Below, piece after piece: positions 8,205 through 17,338 of a stretch of 52,002 bases of DNA (positions are counted from its first letter, which is position 1; each line of letters opens with the position of its first letter). Location of the stretch: NCBI GenBank assembly GCA_900316025.1, contig ONBJ01000016.1:1-52002 (forward strand). The letters run 5' to 3'. Position numbers and translations under genes: made by a program. This DNA is from an uncultured Eubacteriales bacterium (GTDB lineage Bacteria > Bacillota > Clostridia > Oscillospirales > Acutalibacteraceae). Under the pieces are notes generated by a model. That model was not told the DNA's origin. It did not search any database and saw only the letters and a program-made list of their open reading frames with translations.

Positions 8205-8233
8205 ATTATACAAAATATATTCGGTTTTGTCAA
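8205..8233 (-). promoter_or_regulatory. Consensus promoter of metK
   Basis: TTGACA (8233-8228), exactly 17 bp, TATAAT (8210-8205). Both hexamers match the sigma-A consensus fully. Transcription would begin about 30 bp before the riboswitch aptamer. Confidence 0.88.
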
Positions 8234-8320
8234 TACTATGTTATTATTTTCATTATTTTTACTTAATTTAAAGATTTTTCTGTGGTTTTATAGGGTAAAA
8301 AGCTGTTGCTGAAACATAGT

Positions 8321-8422
8321 CGGGCGATTGCAGCCCCCTGCGGATTTAATCCGCAGGGGTACAAAGTGCCTGCACTTTGTACAATCAAAATACGCAGTAT
8401 TTTGATTGGCTGCAATCGCCCG
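8321..8422. repeat. Cloverleaf repeat, copy 3
   Basis: The outer stem CGGGCGATTGCAGCC (8321-8335) pairs with its complement at 8408-8422. The last base pair of the core differs from most copies (GCC/GGC instead of GAC/GTC), again as a matched change. The arms start CCCTGCGGAT, TACAAAGTGC and CAATCAAAATAC, each followed by its complement. It lies between yajC and the metK promoter. The gap 7979-8487 is fully accounted for by the riboswitch, the promoter and this repeat. Confidence 0.94.
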
Positions 8423-8487
8423 TTCTGTGCAAAACTTCAAGAACGTACATAAACCTTAAAAAAGGCTTTGGCTTTCAGCATAAGATA

Positions 8488-8922
8488 TTATTTTTCTTCA
8501 GCCTTTTCCTTCTTCTTTTTGTCCTTTTTGTCGTTCTTTGCTTCGTTCAGATTTTTTTCGGTAACTATTGATGACAATGCCCACTGCTGGAACAGTATTT
8601 TTGTTCTGTCGGGGCCTGTTTCCATTATAAAAGCACCATCCTCCTTTATGTTTACAACTCTTCCCGTAATTCCTCCTATCGTGATGATTTCATCTCCGAT
8701 TTCGAGGCTTTCTCTCATCTGCTCCTCTTCCTTTTTCTTCTTTGAGCTGGGTCTTATAAAAAGGAAATACATAGCTCCGAGTATAACTACATAAAATACT
8801 ACCATCATAATCATACTTACAGGATTATTTGCTTCCTGTCCCTGCTCGCCCGATGTGGGAACGCAGGCTGTAAGACCTGACAATGCTATAATTCCTGACA
8901 ATGCAGCAACTAATTTCTTCAT
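8488..8922 (-). CDS. yajC: YajC-like subunit of the Sec preprotein translocase
   Basis: 144 aa. A hydrophobic N-terminal segment resembles a lipoprotein signal (SGLTAC). It is followed by a membrane helix (MIMMVVFYVVILGAMYFLFI), the family hallmark FIRPSSKKKKEE, and a YajC domain ending in ITGRVVNIKEDGAFIMETG. The C-terminal tail is Lys/Glu-rich. The usual partners secD/secF do not follow it here. The ATG at 8922 is preceded by AAAGGA; the longer frame begins with a TTG lacking a ribosome-binding site. The lipobox-like leader is unusual, as most YajC proteins start directly with the membrane helix. Confidence 0.9.
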   Translation of the reverse strand: MKKLVAALSGIIALSGLTACVPTSGEQGQEANNPVSMIMMVVFYVVILGAMYFLFIRPSSKKKKEEEQMRESLEIGDEIITIGGITGRVVNIKEDGAFIMETGPDRTKILFQQWALSSIVTEKNLNEAKNDKKDKKKKEKAEEK

Positions 8923-8963
8923 TAAAAATTCAATCCTTTCAGTTTTCAAAAATCAACAGGTAA

Positions 8964-8991
8964 ATTATATCATATTTTTTGTTCAATTCAA
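8964..8991 (-). promoter_or_regulatory. Putative yajC promoter
   Basis: TTGAAT (8991-8986), 16 bp, TATAAT (8969-8964), with TGA directly before the -10 (extended -10 form). It lies in the short gap between tgt and yajC. Confidence 0.55.
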
Positions 8992-9007
8992 TAGCAAATT
9001 TCAAAGG

Positions 9008-10165
9008 CTATATTCTTTTACCGAGAATTTCTCTGTAATGATTGTAAAACTCTGTAAATCTATCTTCATCTATCGCTTTTCTTATTTTCTCCATAAGATT
9101 GTTATAGAAATAAAGGTTGTGCATTACTGCAAGACGCATACCAAGCATTTCGCCGCTTTTGAAAAGATGATGTACATACGCTCTGTCAAAATTACGGCAT
9201 ACGGGACAGTCACAGTTTTCATCTATCGGGTTGGTATCAAGCTTATATTTTGCATTAAGGATATTTCTTATTCCGTTCCACGTAAAAAGATGTGCGTGTC
9301 TTGCGTTTCTGCTTGGCATAACGCAGTCGAACATATCAATTCCCCTGTATACAGTCTCAAGTATGTTTACGGGAGTTCCCACTCCCATAAGATAGCGTGG
9401 CTTATCCTGCGGCATATGTTCTTCAACATTTTCAATTACGTGATACATTACCTCGGCAGGCTCTCCTACCGCAAGCCCTCCTATTGCATATCCTGATAAA
9501 TCAAGCTCCCTTATTTCTTTCATATGGTCTGTTCGTATGTCGTCATATGTAGAACCCTGATTTATTCCGAAAAGCATCTGCTCTCTGTTTATTGTAGTAT
9601 CCAGAGAATTAAGCCTTTCCATTTCTTCCTTGCAGCGTACAAGCCAGCGTGTTGTTCTTGCAACAGAATTTTTTGTATAGCTGTACTCCGCAGGATTTTC
9701 TATACATTCGTCAAATGCCATAGCTATAGTTGACGCTAAATTTGACTGTATACGCATACTTTCTTCAGGCCCCATAAAGATTTTTCTGCCGTCTATATGT
9801 GAAGAAAAATATACGCCTTCTTCCTTTATGCTCCTGAGCTTTGCAAGCGAAAACACCTGAAATCCTCCGCTGTCCGTAAGTATCGGAGCGTTCCAGCGGG
9901 TAAAATTGTGAAGTCCGCCGAGCTTCTTTACAACATCGTCCGTAGGTCTGAGGTGAAGATGATATGTGTTGCAAAGCTGTATCTGACACTTTATTTTTTT
10001 CAAATCCAACGCACTTACTGCTCCCTTTATAGCTCCGCAGGTAGCAACATTCATAAACACGGGTGTCTGAACCGTTCCGTGAACCGTACTCAGTTCACCA
10101 CGTCTTGCATAACCCTCTTTTTTTATCAGCTTAAACAAATGTATTTTTCCTTTCTGTTTTGTCAT
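9008..10165 (-). CDS. tgt: Queuine / preQ1 tRNA-ribosyltransferase
   Basis: About 385 aa. It exchanges guanine-34 of GUN-anticodon tRNAs for the queuosine precursor preQ1. Seen are LTDSGGFQVFSL (active-site region), MFDCVMPSRNARHAHLF (second catalytic Asp) and the zinc site CDCPVC with a downstream His (VHHLFKSGE). The reading frame is open up to 10330 through cloverleaf repeat copy 4, but that extension is not protein-like. I take ATG 10165. A TTG at 10138 preceded by AAAGGA is a serious alternative, because its spacing is better and the protein would begin LFKLIKKEG. It is paired with queA upstream, the next enzyme of the same pathway. Confidence 0.93.
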   Translation of the reverse strand: MTKQKGKIHLFKLIKKEGYARRGELSTVHGTVQTPVFMNVATCGAIKGAVSALDLKKIKCQIQLCNTYHLHLRPTDDVVKKLGGLHNFTRWNAPILTDSGGFQVFSLAKLRSIKEEGVYFSSHIDGRKIFMGPEESMRIQSNLASTIAMAFDECIENPAEYSYTKNSVARTTRWLVRCKEEMERLNSLDTTINREQMLFGINQGSTYDDIRTDHMKEIRELDLSGYAIGGLAVGEPAEVMYHVIENVEEHMPQDKPRYLMGVGTPVNILETVYRGIDMFDCVMPSRNARHAHLFTWNGIRNILNAKYKLDTNPIDENCDCPVCRNFDRAYVHHLFKSGEMLGMRLAVMHNLYFYNNLMEKIRKAIDEDRFTEFYNHYREILGKRI

Positions 10166-10186
10166 AATCAGACGGCTTCGCTCATA

Positions 10187-10287
10187 CTGCGATTGCAGAC
10201 GACAAAAGCGTTCCGCTTTTGTCAGATTGCAGGCTTTAGCCTGCAATCTCGTTTCGGACAAATGTCCGAAACGGTCTGCAATCGCAG
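10187..10287. repeat. Cloverleaf repeat, copy 4
   Basis: The outer stem CTGCGATTGCAGAC (10187-10200) pairs with its complement at 10274-10287. The arms start GACAAAAGCG, AGATTGCAGGC and CGTTTCGGAC. The preceding 14 bases (CGGCTTCGCTCATA) are shared with copy 5 and nearly with copy 6. It fills the space between queA and tgt, ending 21 bp before the tgt ATG. Its orientation is opposite to copies 1-3 and 8. Confidence 0.95.
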
Positions 10288-10310
10288 TGTTGGACGTACT
10301 CTGCTTCTTT

Positions 10311-11336
10311 TCAGAATATAGCCATAGCATCTCCGAACGAGAAAAATCTGTACTTTTCCTCCACTGCTATTTTATAGCTTTCCATAATTGTATCGTAATC
10401 CGCAAACGCGGACACAAGCATTATCAGCGTACTTTCTGGAAGGTGAAAGTTAGTTATAAGTCCGTCCAAAAGCCTGAACTCATATCCCGGATAAATGAAA
10501 ATATCGGTAAAACCTTCATCGGCTTCAGCTCTTCCGTTATGCTTTCCTGCAACGGTTTCAAGCGTTCGGCAGCTTGTTGTGCCTACCGCTATAACTCTTC
10601 CTCCGCTTTCTTTTGTACGGTTTATAAGCTGTGCAGTTTCCTCAGGCATTTCGTAATGCTCAGAGTGCATTTTATGCTTTGTTACATCATCAACCTTTAC
10701 GGGTCTGAACGTTCCAAGTCCTACGTGCAGAGTTACATAGCCTATTTTTACTCCCTTATCCTCAATTTTACGCATAAGTTCAGGTGTAAAATGAAGTCCT
10801 GCCGTGGGGGCTGCCGCTGAGCCAAGCTCTCTGCTGTAAACGGTCTGATACCTTTCCTTGTCCTCAAGCTTTTTTGTTATATACGGCGGCAGCGGCATTT
10901 GTCCTACCTTATCAAGTGCAGAGTAAAAGTTTTCCTTACATTCAAACTCAACAAGTCTGTTTCCGTTTTCAAGCACCTCTTTGACCCTGCATTTCATTAC
11001 ATCGCCAAAGCTGAACTCGTCACCCTCTCTTGCTTTTTTACCCGGCTTCGTAAGACATTCCCATACATTTCCGTATGACTGCGACAACAATAAAAATTCC
11101 ACTTTAGCTCCCGTTTTTTTAGTTCCGTAAATTCTTGCAGGCAGCACCCTTGAATCATTTACTATAAGACAGTCACCTTCTTTAAGATATTCCGTTATAT
11201 CGTAAAAATGCCTGTGCTCTACGGTTTTGCTTTTCCTGTCTATAACCATAAGTCTTGATGAATCCCTTGGCTGTGCGGGTGTCTGTGCGATAAGCTCCTT
11301 CGGAAGCTCATAGTAAAAATCGCTTGTTTTCAGCAA
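10311..11336 (-). CDS. queA: S-adenosylmethionine:tRNA ribosyltransferase-isomerase
   Basis: 341 aa, full length. It moves the ribosyl part of SAM onto preQ1 in tRNA to form epoxyqueuosine. Family features are [20 protein letters not shown] at the N-terminus, [16 protein letters not shown] in the centre and [20 protein letters not shown]-type sequence near the end. The start codon is TTG at 11336 with GGGAG 7 nt upstream. It lies immediately before tgt but is separated from it by a cloverleaf repeat, and from the upstream peptidase gene by another copy. Confidence 0.97.
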   Translation of the reverse strand: MLKTSDFYYELPKELIAQTPAQPRDSSRLMVIDRKSKTVEHRHFYDITEYLKEGDCLIVNDSRVLPARIYGTKKTGAKVEFLLLSQSYGNVWECLTKPGKKAREGDEFSFGDVMKCRVKEVLENGNRLVEFECKENFYSALDKVGQMPLPPYITKKLEDKERYQTVYSRELGSAAAPTAGLHFTPELMRKIEDKGVKIGYVTLHVGLGTFRPVKVDDVTKHKMHSEHYEMPEETAQLINRTKESGGRVIAVGTTSCRTLETVAGKHNGRAEADEGFTDIFIYPGYEFRLLDGLITNFHLPESTLIMLVSAFADYDTIMESYKIAVEEKYRFFSFGDAMAIF

Positions 11337-11381
11337 AATAACACTCCCTAAACAATAATAAGTTTTCGGCTTCGCTCATAC

Positions 11382-11480
11382 TGCGATTGCAGACGGCAAA
11401 AGCTTAACGCTTTTGCCAAATTTCAAGCCTGAGCTTGAAATTTCGTTTCGGACATTCGTCCGAAACGGTCTGCAATCGCA
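11382..11480. repeat. Cloverleaf repeat, copy 5
   Basis: The outer stem TGCGATTGCAGAC (11382-11394) pairs with its complement at 11468-11480. The arms start GGCAAAAGCT, AAATTTCAAGC and CGTTTCGGAC. The left flank CGGCTTCGCTCATA matches copy 4. The third arm is nearly identical to that of copies 1, 4 and 6, while the middle arm is unique. It lies between the M24 peptidase gene and queA. Confidence 0.95.
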
Positions 11481-11501
11481 ACATCAAGCTCAAACCCGTA
11501 T

Positions 11502-11510
11502 ATTATATCA
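11502..11510 (-). promoter_or_regulatory. Possible extended -10 promoter for queA
   Basis: TGATATAAT on the minus strand overlaps the stop codon of the upstream peptidase gene. No good -35 box is visible. A transcript from here would carry cloverleaf copy 5 in its 5' leader. Confidence 0.3.
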
Positions 11511-12584
11511 CAATACAATCAAATTTTTATCAATACTCGCAAAATTATCGCAGCCGTTTCTGGTGACGGCAAGCATATCCTCAATTCTTACTCCGAACTT
11601 ATCGGGAAGATATATGCCGGGTTCTACGGTTATAATCATTCCCTCGCTGAGTATCGTATCATTGGTTTTATAAACTGACGGCTGCTCGTGTATATCAAGA
11701 CCCACTCCGTGACCCGTTGAATGTCCGAATTTATCGCCGTAACCGTATTTTTCTATGATACCTCTTGCAGTGCTGTCTATATCTCCTGCCCTTACTCCGT
11801 TTCTGACCTTTTTCAAAGCAGAAATCTGAGCTTCAAGAACTATCTCATAAATTTTACGCATTTCGTCAGTGGCATAGCCTACAGCAACGGTTCTTGTCAT
11901 ATCGCTGTGATAGCCCCTGTACAAAGCACCTATATCACTTAAAAAGAAATCTCCCTCTTTAACTGCGTTGTCATCTGGAACACCGTGAGGCAAAGATGTC
12001 TTTTTACCTGATATTGTTATAAGGTCGAAAGAAACACCATCAGCACCCTTTTTTCTCATAAGATATTCAAGCTCCAGAGCAATTTTTCTTTCTTCGACCC
12101 CCGGCTTTATATAATTAAGAACCTCTGTATAAGCTTCTTCTGTAATCCGCTGAGCCGTTCTGAGCATATCTTTTTCGTCATTACTTTTTACTTTTCTGAA
12201 ATTGCACAGCAAGGTATCGAGTATTCCGTCATCAGAAATAGTAACCCCAAAGCCTTTAAACGCTTTTTTATACCTGTCGGCTATTGCAAGAGTAACGCTT
12301 TCTCTTTCAACAAATATTTCGTTTATTTTTTCCTCTGAACATATCTGTTTTATACTGTCGAAAAGCTTTCTGAACACAACAGTTTTACAGCTTTTCACAG
12401 TTTTTTCGGCTGCCTCTCCGTAGCGGAAATCAACAAGCAGATAAGCATTTTTCCTTGTTACAAGCACTGCTCCCTCTGATGATGAAAAGCCTGTAAGGTA
12501 GAACCTGTTTACGCCAGAGGTTATAAGAAACGCTTTTCCGTCACCCTTTATATTTTTTTGCAGACGGGATATTCTTTTTTCCAT
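11508..12584 (-). CDS. M24 family metallopeptidase (Xaa-Pro aminopeptidase / dipeptidase)
   Basis: About 358 aa. It cleaves N-terminal X-Pro bonds. The N-terminal creatinase-like domain is followed by the pita-bread domain with the metal ligands: FLSDIGALYRGYHSDMTRT (two Asp), HSTGHGVGLDIHE (His) and TVEPGIYLPDKFGVRIEDM (two Glu). I chose ATG 12584 rather than TTG 12590, because GGAG lies 8 nt upstream of the former. It begins 2 bp after the aroQ stop, so the two are co-transcribed. A neighbouring efp gene, common in related genomes, is absent. Confidence 0.93.
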   Translation of the reverse strand: MEKRISRLQKNIKGDGKAFLITSGVNRFYLTGFSSSEGAVLVTRKNAYLLVDFRYGEAAEKTVKSCKTVVFRKLFDSIKQICSEEKINEIFVERESVTLAIADRYKKAFKGFGVTISDDGILDTLLCNFRKVKSNDEKDMLRTAQRITEEAYTEVLNYIKPGVEERKIALELEYLMRKKGADGVSFDLITISGKKTSLPHGVPDDNAVKEGDFFLSDIGALYRGYHSDMTRTVAVGYATDEMRKIYEIVLEAQISALKKVRNGVRAGDIDSTARGIIEKYGYGDKFGHSTGHGVGLDIHEQPSVYKTNDTILSEGMIITVEPGIYLPDKFGVRIEDMLAVTRNGCDNFASIDKNLIVL

Positions 12585-12586
12585 AA

Positions 12587-13024
12587 TCAAAGCTCCGTTT
12601 CCGCAATATATGAAAGTGCCAGATCATATCCTTTTGCACCAAAGCCTGCTATCTGTCCCACACACGCAGGAGCGGTTACGGACTTATGCCTGAATTCTTC
12701 TCTTTGATGTATGTTGGACATATGCACTTCTATGAAGGGTATGCTTACTCCCTTTATTGCATCGTGAAGTGCGTAGCTATAGTGTGTCAATGCTCCGGGA
12801 TTGATTATAACAGCGTCATAAACAGTACGTGCCTTATGTATTTCGTCAATCAATGCACCCTCCCAGTTAGACTGGAACACCGTTACTTCTATACCTATAC
12901 TTTCACCGTATTTTTTTACATTATCTTCTATTGTTTCTGCATTTACCTCTCCGTATACGGATTTTTCCCTTATTCCCACAAGATTAAGGTTAGGGCCGAG
13001 CAGCAGCAGTACTTTCTTTTTCAT
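12587..13024 (-). CDS. aroQ: Type II 3-dehydroquinate dehydratase
   Basis: 145 aa. It converts 3-dehydroquinate to 3-dehydroshikimate, step three of the shikimate pathway. Motifs are LLGPNLNLVGIRE, SVYGEV (catalytic Tyr region), INPGALTHYSYALHDAI and EVHMSNIHQREEFRHKS. It is located apart from the other aro genes of this window (41-49 kb), which lack this step. Its start overlaps the 3' end of yqeG by 4 bp. Confidence 0.96.
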   Translation of the reverse strand: MKKKVLLLLGPNLNLVGIREKSVYGEVNAETIEDNVKKYGESIGIEVTVFQSNWEGALIDEIHKARTVYDAVIINPGALTHYSYALHDAIKGVSIPFIEVHMSNIHQREEFRHKSVTAPACVGQIAGFGAKGYDLALSYIAETEL

Positions 13025-13551
13025 TTTTTCTTACTTCCTTTACAGTATATGTTTTCCCTGTTCCTTATTCTGTCAGTAAACGGTTTTGTCAGCCTTCTTC
13101 TCAGCCTTACGGTCGAACCCTCACTTTCTTCAGAAATGGGGTCTACGAGAAATGTCTTTATAAACATAAGCTTTCCTCCGAGTATATCGGTGAAAAACTG
13201 GTCGCCTATGATAAGAATATTTTTTATCTTTGTTTTCGATTTCAGGTAAGCTCTGAAATATCCGAACGGTGACGGCTTCAGACAGAACGCTGCAAAATCA
13301 CAGCCGAGCTGTCGGGCTATCGGCTCAACATTCCGCCTGTAATTATTTGAACACAATATTATATTTATGCCTGCCGCTTTTGCTTCCTCTATCCAGATAA
13401 CGCAGTCATCATCTGCCTTTTCCGCTCCGTAAGGCTTTATCGTGTTGTCTATGTCAAGCAAAACGCACGTTATTTCAAGATTTTTAAGTACGGATATTTC
13501 TATATCCGTCAGGCTTTTAAAAAACAGAGTTTTCAATTTTTTCTTCCTCAT
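13021..13551 (-). CDS. yqeG: YqeG-family HAD-type phosphatase
   Basis: About 176 aa. HAD motifs seen are VLLDIDNTIKPYG, ILCSNNYRR and LIIGDQFFTDILGG. The family is thought to include phosphatidylglycerophosphate-type phosphatases, but the substrate here is uncertain. I used ATG 13551, which has a poor ribosome-binding site. TTG 13536, with AGGA 8 nt upstream, is a good alternative. The gene starts just past the rpsU terminator hairpin, so it may depend on read-through from rpsU. Confidence 0.85.
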   Translation of the reverse strand: MRKKKLKTLFFKSLTDIEISVLKNLEITCVLLDIDNTIKPYGAEKADDDCVIWIEEAKAAGINIILCSNNYRRNVEPIARQLGCDFAAFCLKPSPFGYFRAYLKSKTKIKNILIIGDQFFTDILGGKLMFIKTFLVDPISEESEGSTVRLRRRLTKPFTDRIRNRENIYCKGSKKK

Positions 13552-13552
13552 A

Positions 13553-13587
13553 TAAAGCACAAAAGGACAAGCCAAGGCTCGTCCTTT
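13553..13587 (-). terminator. Terminator / attenuator after rpsU
   Basis: Minus-strand stem AAAGGACGAGCC pairs with GGCTTGTCCTTT around a TT loop, then TGTGCTTT. The U-tract is weak and yqeG begins 2 bp later, so partial read-through is likely. Confidence 0.6.
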
Positions 13588-13608
13588 GTTAGACTAAAAT
13601 AAAAAAGT

Positions 13609-13785
13609 TTACTTAAACTTACGCTTACGAGCTGCTTCAGACTTCTTCTTACGCTTTACGGAAGGTTTCTCATAAGCCTCTCTTTTACGCACCTCAGCAA
13701 TAACTCCTGCTCTTGCACACTGCTTCTTAAATCTTCTGAGTGCACTTTCAAGAGATTCGTTATCTTTTATTCTGATTTCTGCCAT
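13609..13785 (-). CDS. rpsU: 30S ribosomal protein S21
   Basis: 58 aa, translated by hand. It begins [20 protein letters not shown] and ends in a Lys/Arg-rich tail ([15 protein letters not shown]), typical of bS21. GGGAGGG precedes the ATG by about 8 nt. It is a small-subunit protein that contacts the 16S 3' end. It has its own consensus promoter (13846-13874) and a hairpin after the stop. The gene heads the yqeG-aroQ-peptidase run. Confidence 0.97.
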   Translation of the reverse strand: MAEIRIKDNESLESALRRFKKQCARAGVIAEVRKREAYEKPSVKRKKKSEAARKRKFK

Positions 13786-13845
13786 CTATCTTCCCTCCCA
13801 TCCGCCTTGTGGCACTGGGTAATATTGCATACACTTGCACGGAAT

Positions 13846-13874
13846 ATTATACAGTATATTCTTGTAGGTGTCAA
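13846..13874 (-). promoter_or_regulatory. Consensus promoter of rpsU
   Basis: TTGACA (13874-13869), 17 bp, TATAAT (13851-13846), a full match to the sigma-A consensus, about 60 bp before the rpsU ATG. Confidence 0.88.
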
Positions 13875-13940
13875 GACTTACGTATAAATTTAAGAAAATA
13901 TTTAACAATAAGATGATAAGGAAAAACGTATTTATTTCCG

Positions 13941-14606
13941 TCAATTATTGCTGTCCGACTGTTTATTCTGTTTTTTTATTCCGAGGTTATAAGCAATTCT
14001 CAGCAGATTGACAACTATTATATCCTCAGCAATAATAGCGATTGTTATAAATACAATTCCGTTTTCGCCGAAAGAATACAAATCTCTCCAGCCGCCGTTT
14101 GCTTCTCCGATTACGTTTACCATTACAAAATATACCGCAGCATATGCAGCCATAGGCACATAGGCAAGATGTGACTTTATAAAGCTGAGCCTGTCACTCT
14201 TTTCAAACAGACATAACGAGAAAAGCGACATCAGCGGAGCTGTCAGGTGCATATGAAAGAATGTTCCTCCGAATATAAAAGAAAATCCGTACATAGGCAC
14301 AAGATAGAACAGACTTGTAAGAAACGTAATCATAAGGCAGGCTGTACCTGCAAACTTGAAAAATATCGCCGCCTGAGGTATTTTTTCTGTCTTTCCTCTG
14401 ATAATTTTTATATCGAATATCATTACAACAACTGCTGCAACTGCTGCCAGAATGTTGGAGTCCGTGGTAAAAAATCTGAATATCTCTGTCGTACTTTTAA
14501 TAAAAGTGCTTTCCGTGAAAAAATACGAAATAATTATACCTGTTGTTACCGCCGCAATAAGAAAATTTATAATGAGCGAAACTGTTGCTTGTGTTTTTAC
14601 TGACAT
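13941..14606 (-). CDS. Polytopic membrane protein (possibly Pr6Pr-like)
   Basis: 221 aa with about six hydrophobic helices. A His-containing segment (FFHMHLTAPLMSLFSL) in the middle recalls the Pr6Pr/AIG1-like membrane family, but I am not certain of the assignment. The ATG at 14606 has AGAGGTGAT immediately upstream; the frame extends to 14639 without a ribosome-binding site. It lies alone, downstream of a strong leuS terminator and upstream of the rpsU promoter. Function unknown. Confidence 0.75.
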   Translation of the reverse strand: MSVKTQATVSLIINFLIAAVTTGIIISYFFTESTFIKSTTEIFRFFTTDSNILAAVAAVVVMIFDIKIIRGKTEKIPQAAIFFKFAGTACLMITFLTSLFYLVPMYGFSFIFGGTFFHMHLTAPLMSLFSLCLFEKSDRLSFIKSHLAYVPMAAYAAVYFVMVNVIGEANGGWRDLYSFGENGIVFITIAIIAEDIIVVNLLRIAYNLGIKKQNKQSDSNN

Positions 14607-14709
14607 ATTATCACCTCTTTTTTTGTCATAATTTATCATTTATACAATTATAAATAAAAATCATATAACAATCAAGTAAAAAGTAAAAATAAAATATAAT
14701 CTGTTGTGG

Positions 14710-14748
14710 AAAAAGCCGCCGCCCTCACGTTAACGTGAGGGCGGCGGC
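14710..14748 (-). terminator. Very strong terminator of leuS
   Basis: A perfect GC-rich 15-bp stem (GCCGCCGCCCTCACG with its complement) around a TTAA loop at 14715-14748, followed on the minus strand by TTTTTCC. It begins 16 bp past the leuS stop codon. Confidence 0.9.
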
Positions 14749-14763
14749 GTAATTATTCTGACA

Positions 14764-17172
14764 TTACTTTACAACTATGTTTACAAGCTTTTTCGGAACA
14801 TATATTTCCTTTATGATATTTTTGTCCTTAATCAGAGGAATGATTTTTTCATCGGACTTTGCCATTTCAAGTACGGCTTCTTTCTTAATATCAACGGGAA
14901 TGTTCATTTTGATTTTAACTTTTCCGTTTATCTGCACTACGATTTCAACCGTATTTTCAACGCACTTGCTTTCATCGTACTCAGGCCACGAGTTTTCCGT
15001 TACCATACCGTTTCCGAGGTTCTGTTTTTCCCATACTTCTTCCGTAACGTGAGGTGCAAACGGATTGAGCAGAATTGTAAATATTTCAAGCTCTTTTCTT
15101 GTTACCGAGCCTTTTGCGTTTATCTCATTTATAAGTGACATAAGTCCTGCAATAGCCGTATTGAACTTGATATTTTCTATATCGTCACCGACTTTTTTAA
15201 TAGTCTTATGGAATGCCGCTTCAAGTTCAGGTCTTATGCTGTCGCCGTCAGTAAGAATATCCTGCAAATTCCAGTATCTTTCTATAAATCTGCGGCAGCC
15301 CTTTATTCCCTTAGGATCCCAGGGGGCACTCTTTTCAAAGTCGCCTATGAACATTTCGTACAATCTCATAGTATCCGCACCGTACTCATCAACGACTTCA
15401 TCGGGGTTTACTACGTTGCCTCTGGACTTGCTCATTTTGCCGCCGTCCTCACCGAGTATCATACCGTGACTTGTTCTCTTTGAATAAGGCTCTTTTGTGG
15501 GAACTACTCCTATATCATACAGGAATTTATGCCAGAAACGGCTGTAAAGCAAGTGAAGTGTTGTATGCTCCATACCGCCGTTATACCAGTCCACGGGCGT
15601 CCAGTAATCTATAGCGTCCTTTCCTGCAAGAGCTTCGCTATTGTGGGGGTCTGCATATCTGAGGAAATACCACGATGAGCCTGCCCACTGAGGCATTGTA
15701 TCTGTTTCTCTGTAAGCTTTTCCTCCGCAGTGAGGGCAGGTTGTTTCTACCCAGTCCGTCATATTTGCAAGCGGTGATTCGCCGTTTTCGGTAGGCTCAT
15801 ATGACTCAACATCGGGCAGTGTCAGCGGAAGCTCACTTTCGGAAAGCGGAACATATCCGCATTTTTCGCAGTGAACTATAGGTATAGGCTCTCCCCAGTA
15901 TCTCTGACGTGAGAACACCCAGTCCCTGAGCTTGAAGTTCGTTTTTGAATGTCCTATGCCTTTTTCCGTCAGAAACTCCGTAATAGCCTTTTTAGCTTCT
16001 TCAACAGACATTCCGTCAAGGAAATCGGAATTTACCATAATTCCTGTAGAGCAGTTTGTAAAGGCTTCTTTTTCTACATCTCCGCCCTTTACTACTTCGA
16101 TTATGGGCAGATTGAATTTCTGAGCAAATTCCCAGTCACGGGTATCGTGTGCAGGAACAGCCATAATAGCTCCCGTTCCGTATGACACAAGAACATAGTC
16201 TGATATAAAGATGGGAATTTCCCTTCCGTTTACGGGATTTACCGCACTTACACCTTTTATACATACGCCTGTTTTGTCCTTTGCGACTTCTGTTCTTTCA
16301 AAGTCGCTTTTCTTAGCGGCTTCAGCCTGATATGCTTTTACCTCGTCCATATTTTCTATGATATTTTCCCATTTTCTGAGCATAGGGTGTTCGGGAGAAA
16401 TTACCATATATGTTGCACCGAAAAGTGTATCGGGTCTTGTTGTATATACTGTGAGTGTATCTCCTGCCGAGGTTCTGAAATCTACTTCTGCACCGTATGA
16501 GCGACCTATCCAGTTTTTCTGCTGAAGCTTAACTCTTTCGGGATAATCAACCAAATCGAGGTCATCAATAAGTCTGTCGGCATACGCAGTAATTCTGAGC
16601 ATCCACTGAGATTTTACCTTGTGTACTACTTCACTTCCGCAGCGTTCGCAAACTCCGTTTACAACTTCCTCATTTGCAAGTACGCACTTACATGATGTAC
16701 ACCAGTTTACGGACATTTCTTTTTTATAGGCAAGACCTTTTTTGAAAAGCTGGAGGAAAATCCACTGTGTCCATTTATAGTAGTCGGGGTCTGTAGTATT
16801 TATTTCTCTGCTCCAGTCGAATGATATTCCGAGTGACTGTATCTGTTTTTTAAATCTTGCCACATTTTTTTCTGTTACCGTTCTGGGGTGAACGTGATTT
16901 TTTATAGCATAGTTTTCTGTCGGAAGTCCGAAAGCGTCCCAGCCTATGGGATAAAGCACGTTATATCCCTGCAGTCTTCTTTTTCTTGAAACTATGTCCA
17001 GTGCCGTATAAGGACGGGGGTGTCCTACGTGCAGACCCTGTCCCGAGGGATAGGGAAATTCTATAAGTGCATAGAATTTTTTCTTTTCCGAATTATTTTC
17101 TGCGTGAAACACGCCCTTTTCTTCCCATTTTTCCTGCCATTTAGGTTCTATGGCTTTGTGGTCGTACCTCAA
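14764..17172 (-). CDS. leuS: Leucyl-tRNA synthetase
   Basis: 802 aa, class I synthetase of normal bacterial length. HIGH-type motif [15 protein letters not shown], zinc-finger segment [24 protein letters not shown]1 editing domain with [13 protein letters not shown] and [19 protein letters not shown], and KMSKSRGN. It charges tRNA-Leu. The start is TTG at 17172 with AAGGAGG 7 nt upstream. No T-box leader is visible: the upstream gap is filled by triple-hairpin repeat copy b. Confidence 0.98.
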   Translation of the reverse strand: MRYDHKAIEPKWQEKWEEKGVFHAENNSEKKKFYALIEFPYPSGQGLHVGHPRPYTALDIVSRKRRLQGYNVLYPIGWDAFGLPTENYAIKNHVHPRTVTEKNVARFKKQIQSLGISFDWSREINTTDPDYYKWTQWIFLQLFKKGLAYKKEMSVNWCTSCKCVLANEEVVNGVCERCGSEVVHKVKSQWMLRITAYADRLIDDLDLVDYPERVKLQQKNWIGRSYGAEVDFRTSAGDTLTVYTTRPDTLFGATYMVISPEHPMLRKWENIIENMDEVKAYQAEAAKKSDFERTEVAKDKTGVCIKGVSAVNPVNGREIPIFISDYVLVSYGTGAIMAVPAHDTRDWEFAQKFNLPIIEVVKGGDVEKEAFTNCSTGIMVNSDFLDGMSVEEAKKAITEFLTEKGIGHSKTNFKLRDWVFSRQRYWGEPIPIVHCEKCGYVPLSESELPLTLPDVESYEPTENGESPLANMTDWVETTCPHCGGKAYRETDTMPQWAGSSWYFLRYADPHNSEALAGKDAIDYWTPVDWYNGGMEHTTLHLLYSRFWHKFLYDIGVVPTKEPYSKRTSHGMILGEDGGKMSKSRGNVVNPDEVVDEYGADTMRLYEMFIGDFEKSAPWDPKGIKGCRRFIERYWNLQDILTDGDSIRPELEAAFHKTIKKVGDDIENIKFNTAIAGLMSLINEINAKGSVTRKELEIFTILLNPFAPHVTEEVWEKQNLGNGMVTENSWPEYDESKCVENTVEIVVQINGKVKIKMNIPVDIKKEAVLEMAKSDEKIIPLIKDKNIIKEIYVPKKLVNIVVK

Positions 17173-17187
17173 TTCTATTCCTCCTTG

Positions 17188-17313
17188 TGTTTAAGGGCTT
17201 CGCCCTTAAAAATCCCGTCTGTGTCGTTTAAGGGCTTTGCCCTTAAAAATCCCACCAAAGGCTCCGCCTTTGGAAACCGCAAGCCTTTGAAAAGGCTTGA
17301 CCTAAACTTTATG
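17188..17313. repeat. Triple-hairpin repeat (family 2), copy b, with duplicated first module
   Basis: The first hairpin module (TTTAAGGGCTTCGCCCTTAAA followed by AATCCC) occurs twice (17190-17216 and 17227-17252). CCAAAGG/CCTTTGG, AAGCCTTT/AAAGGCTT and GACCTAAACTTTATG follow. This duplication is the only length variation of this type in the window. It lies between rsfS and leuS. Confidence 0.9.
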
Positions 17314-17338
17314 TCGGGGTAATTAAAGTTTTATGTTA

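Noticed and set aside
8855-9496. 213-codon open frame on the plus strand
   Set aside because: Shadow across yajC, the gap and tgt; no coding features.
10166-10330. N-terminal extension of the tgt product
   Set aside because: The open frame upstream of ATG 10165 only reflects cloverleaf copy 4 and has no family counterpart; homologues start near the chosen Met.
17173-17338. T-box leader upstream of leuS
   Set aside because: No AGGGUGG-type T-box sequence or specifier structure; the gap is filled by the family-2 repeat.
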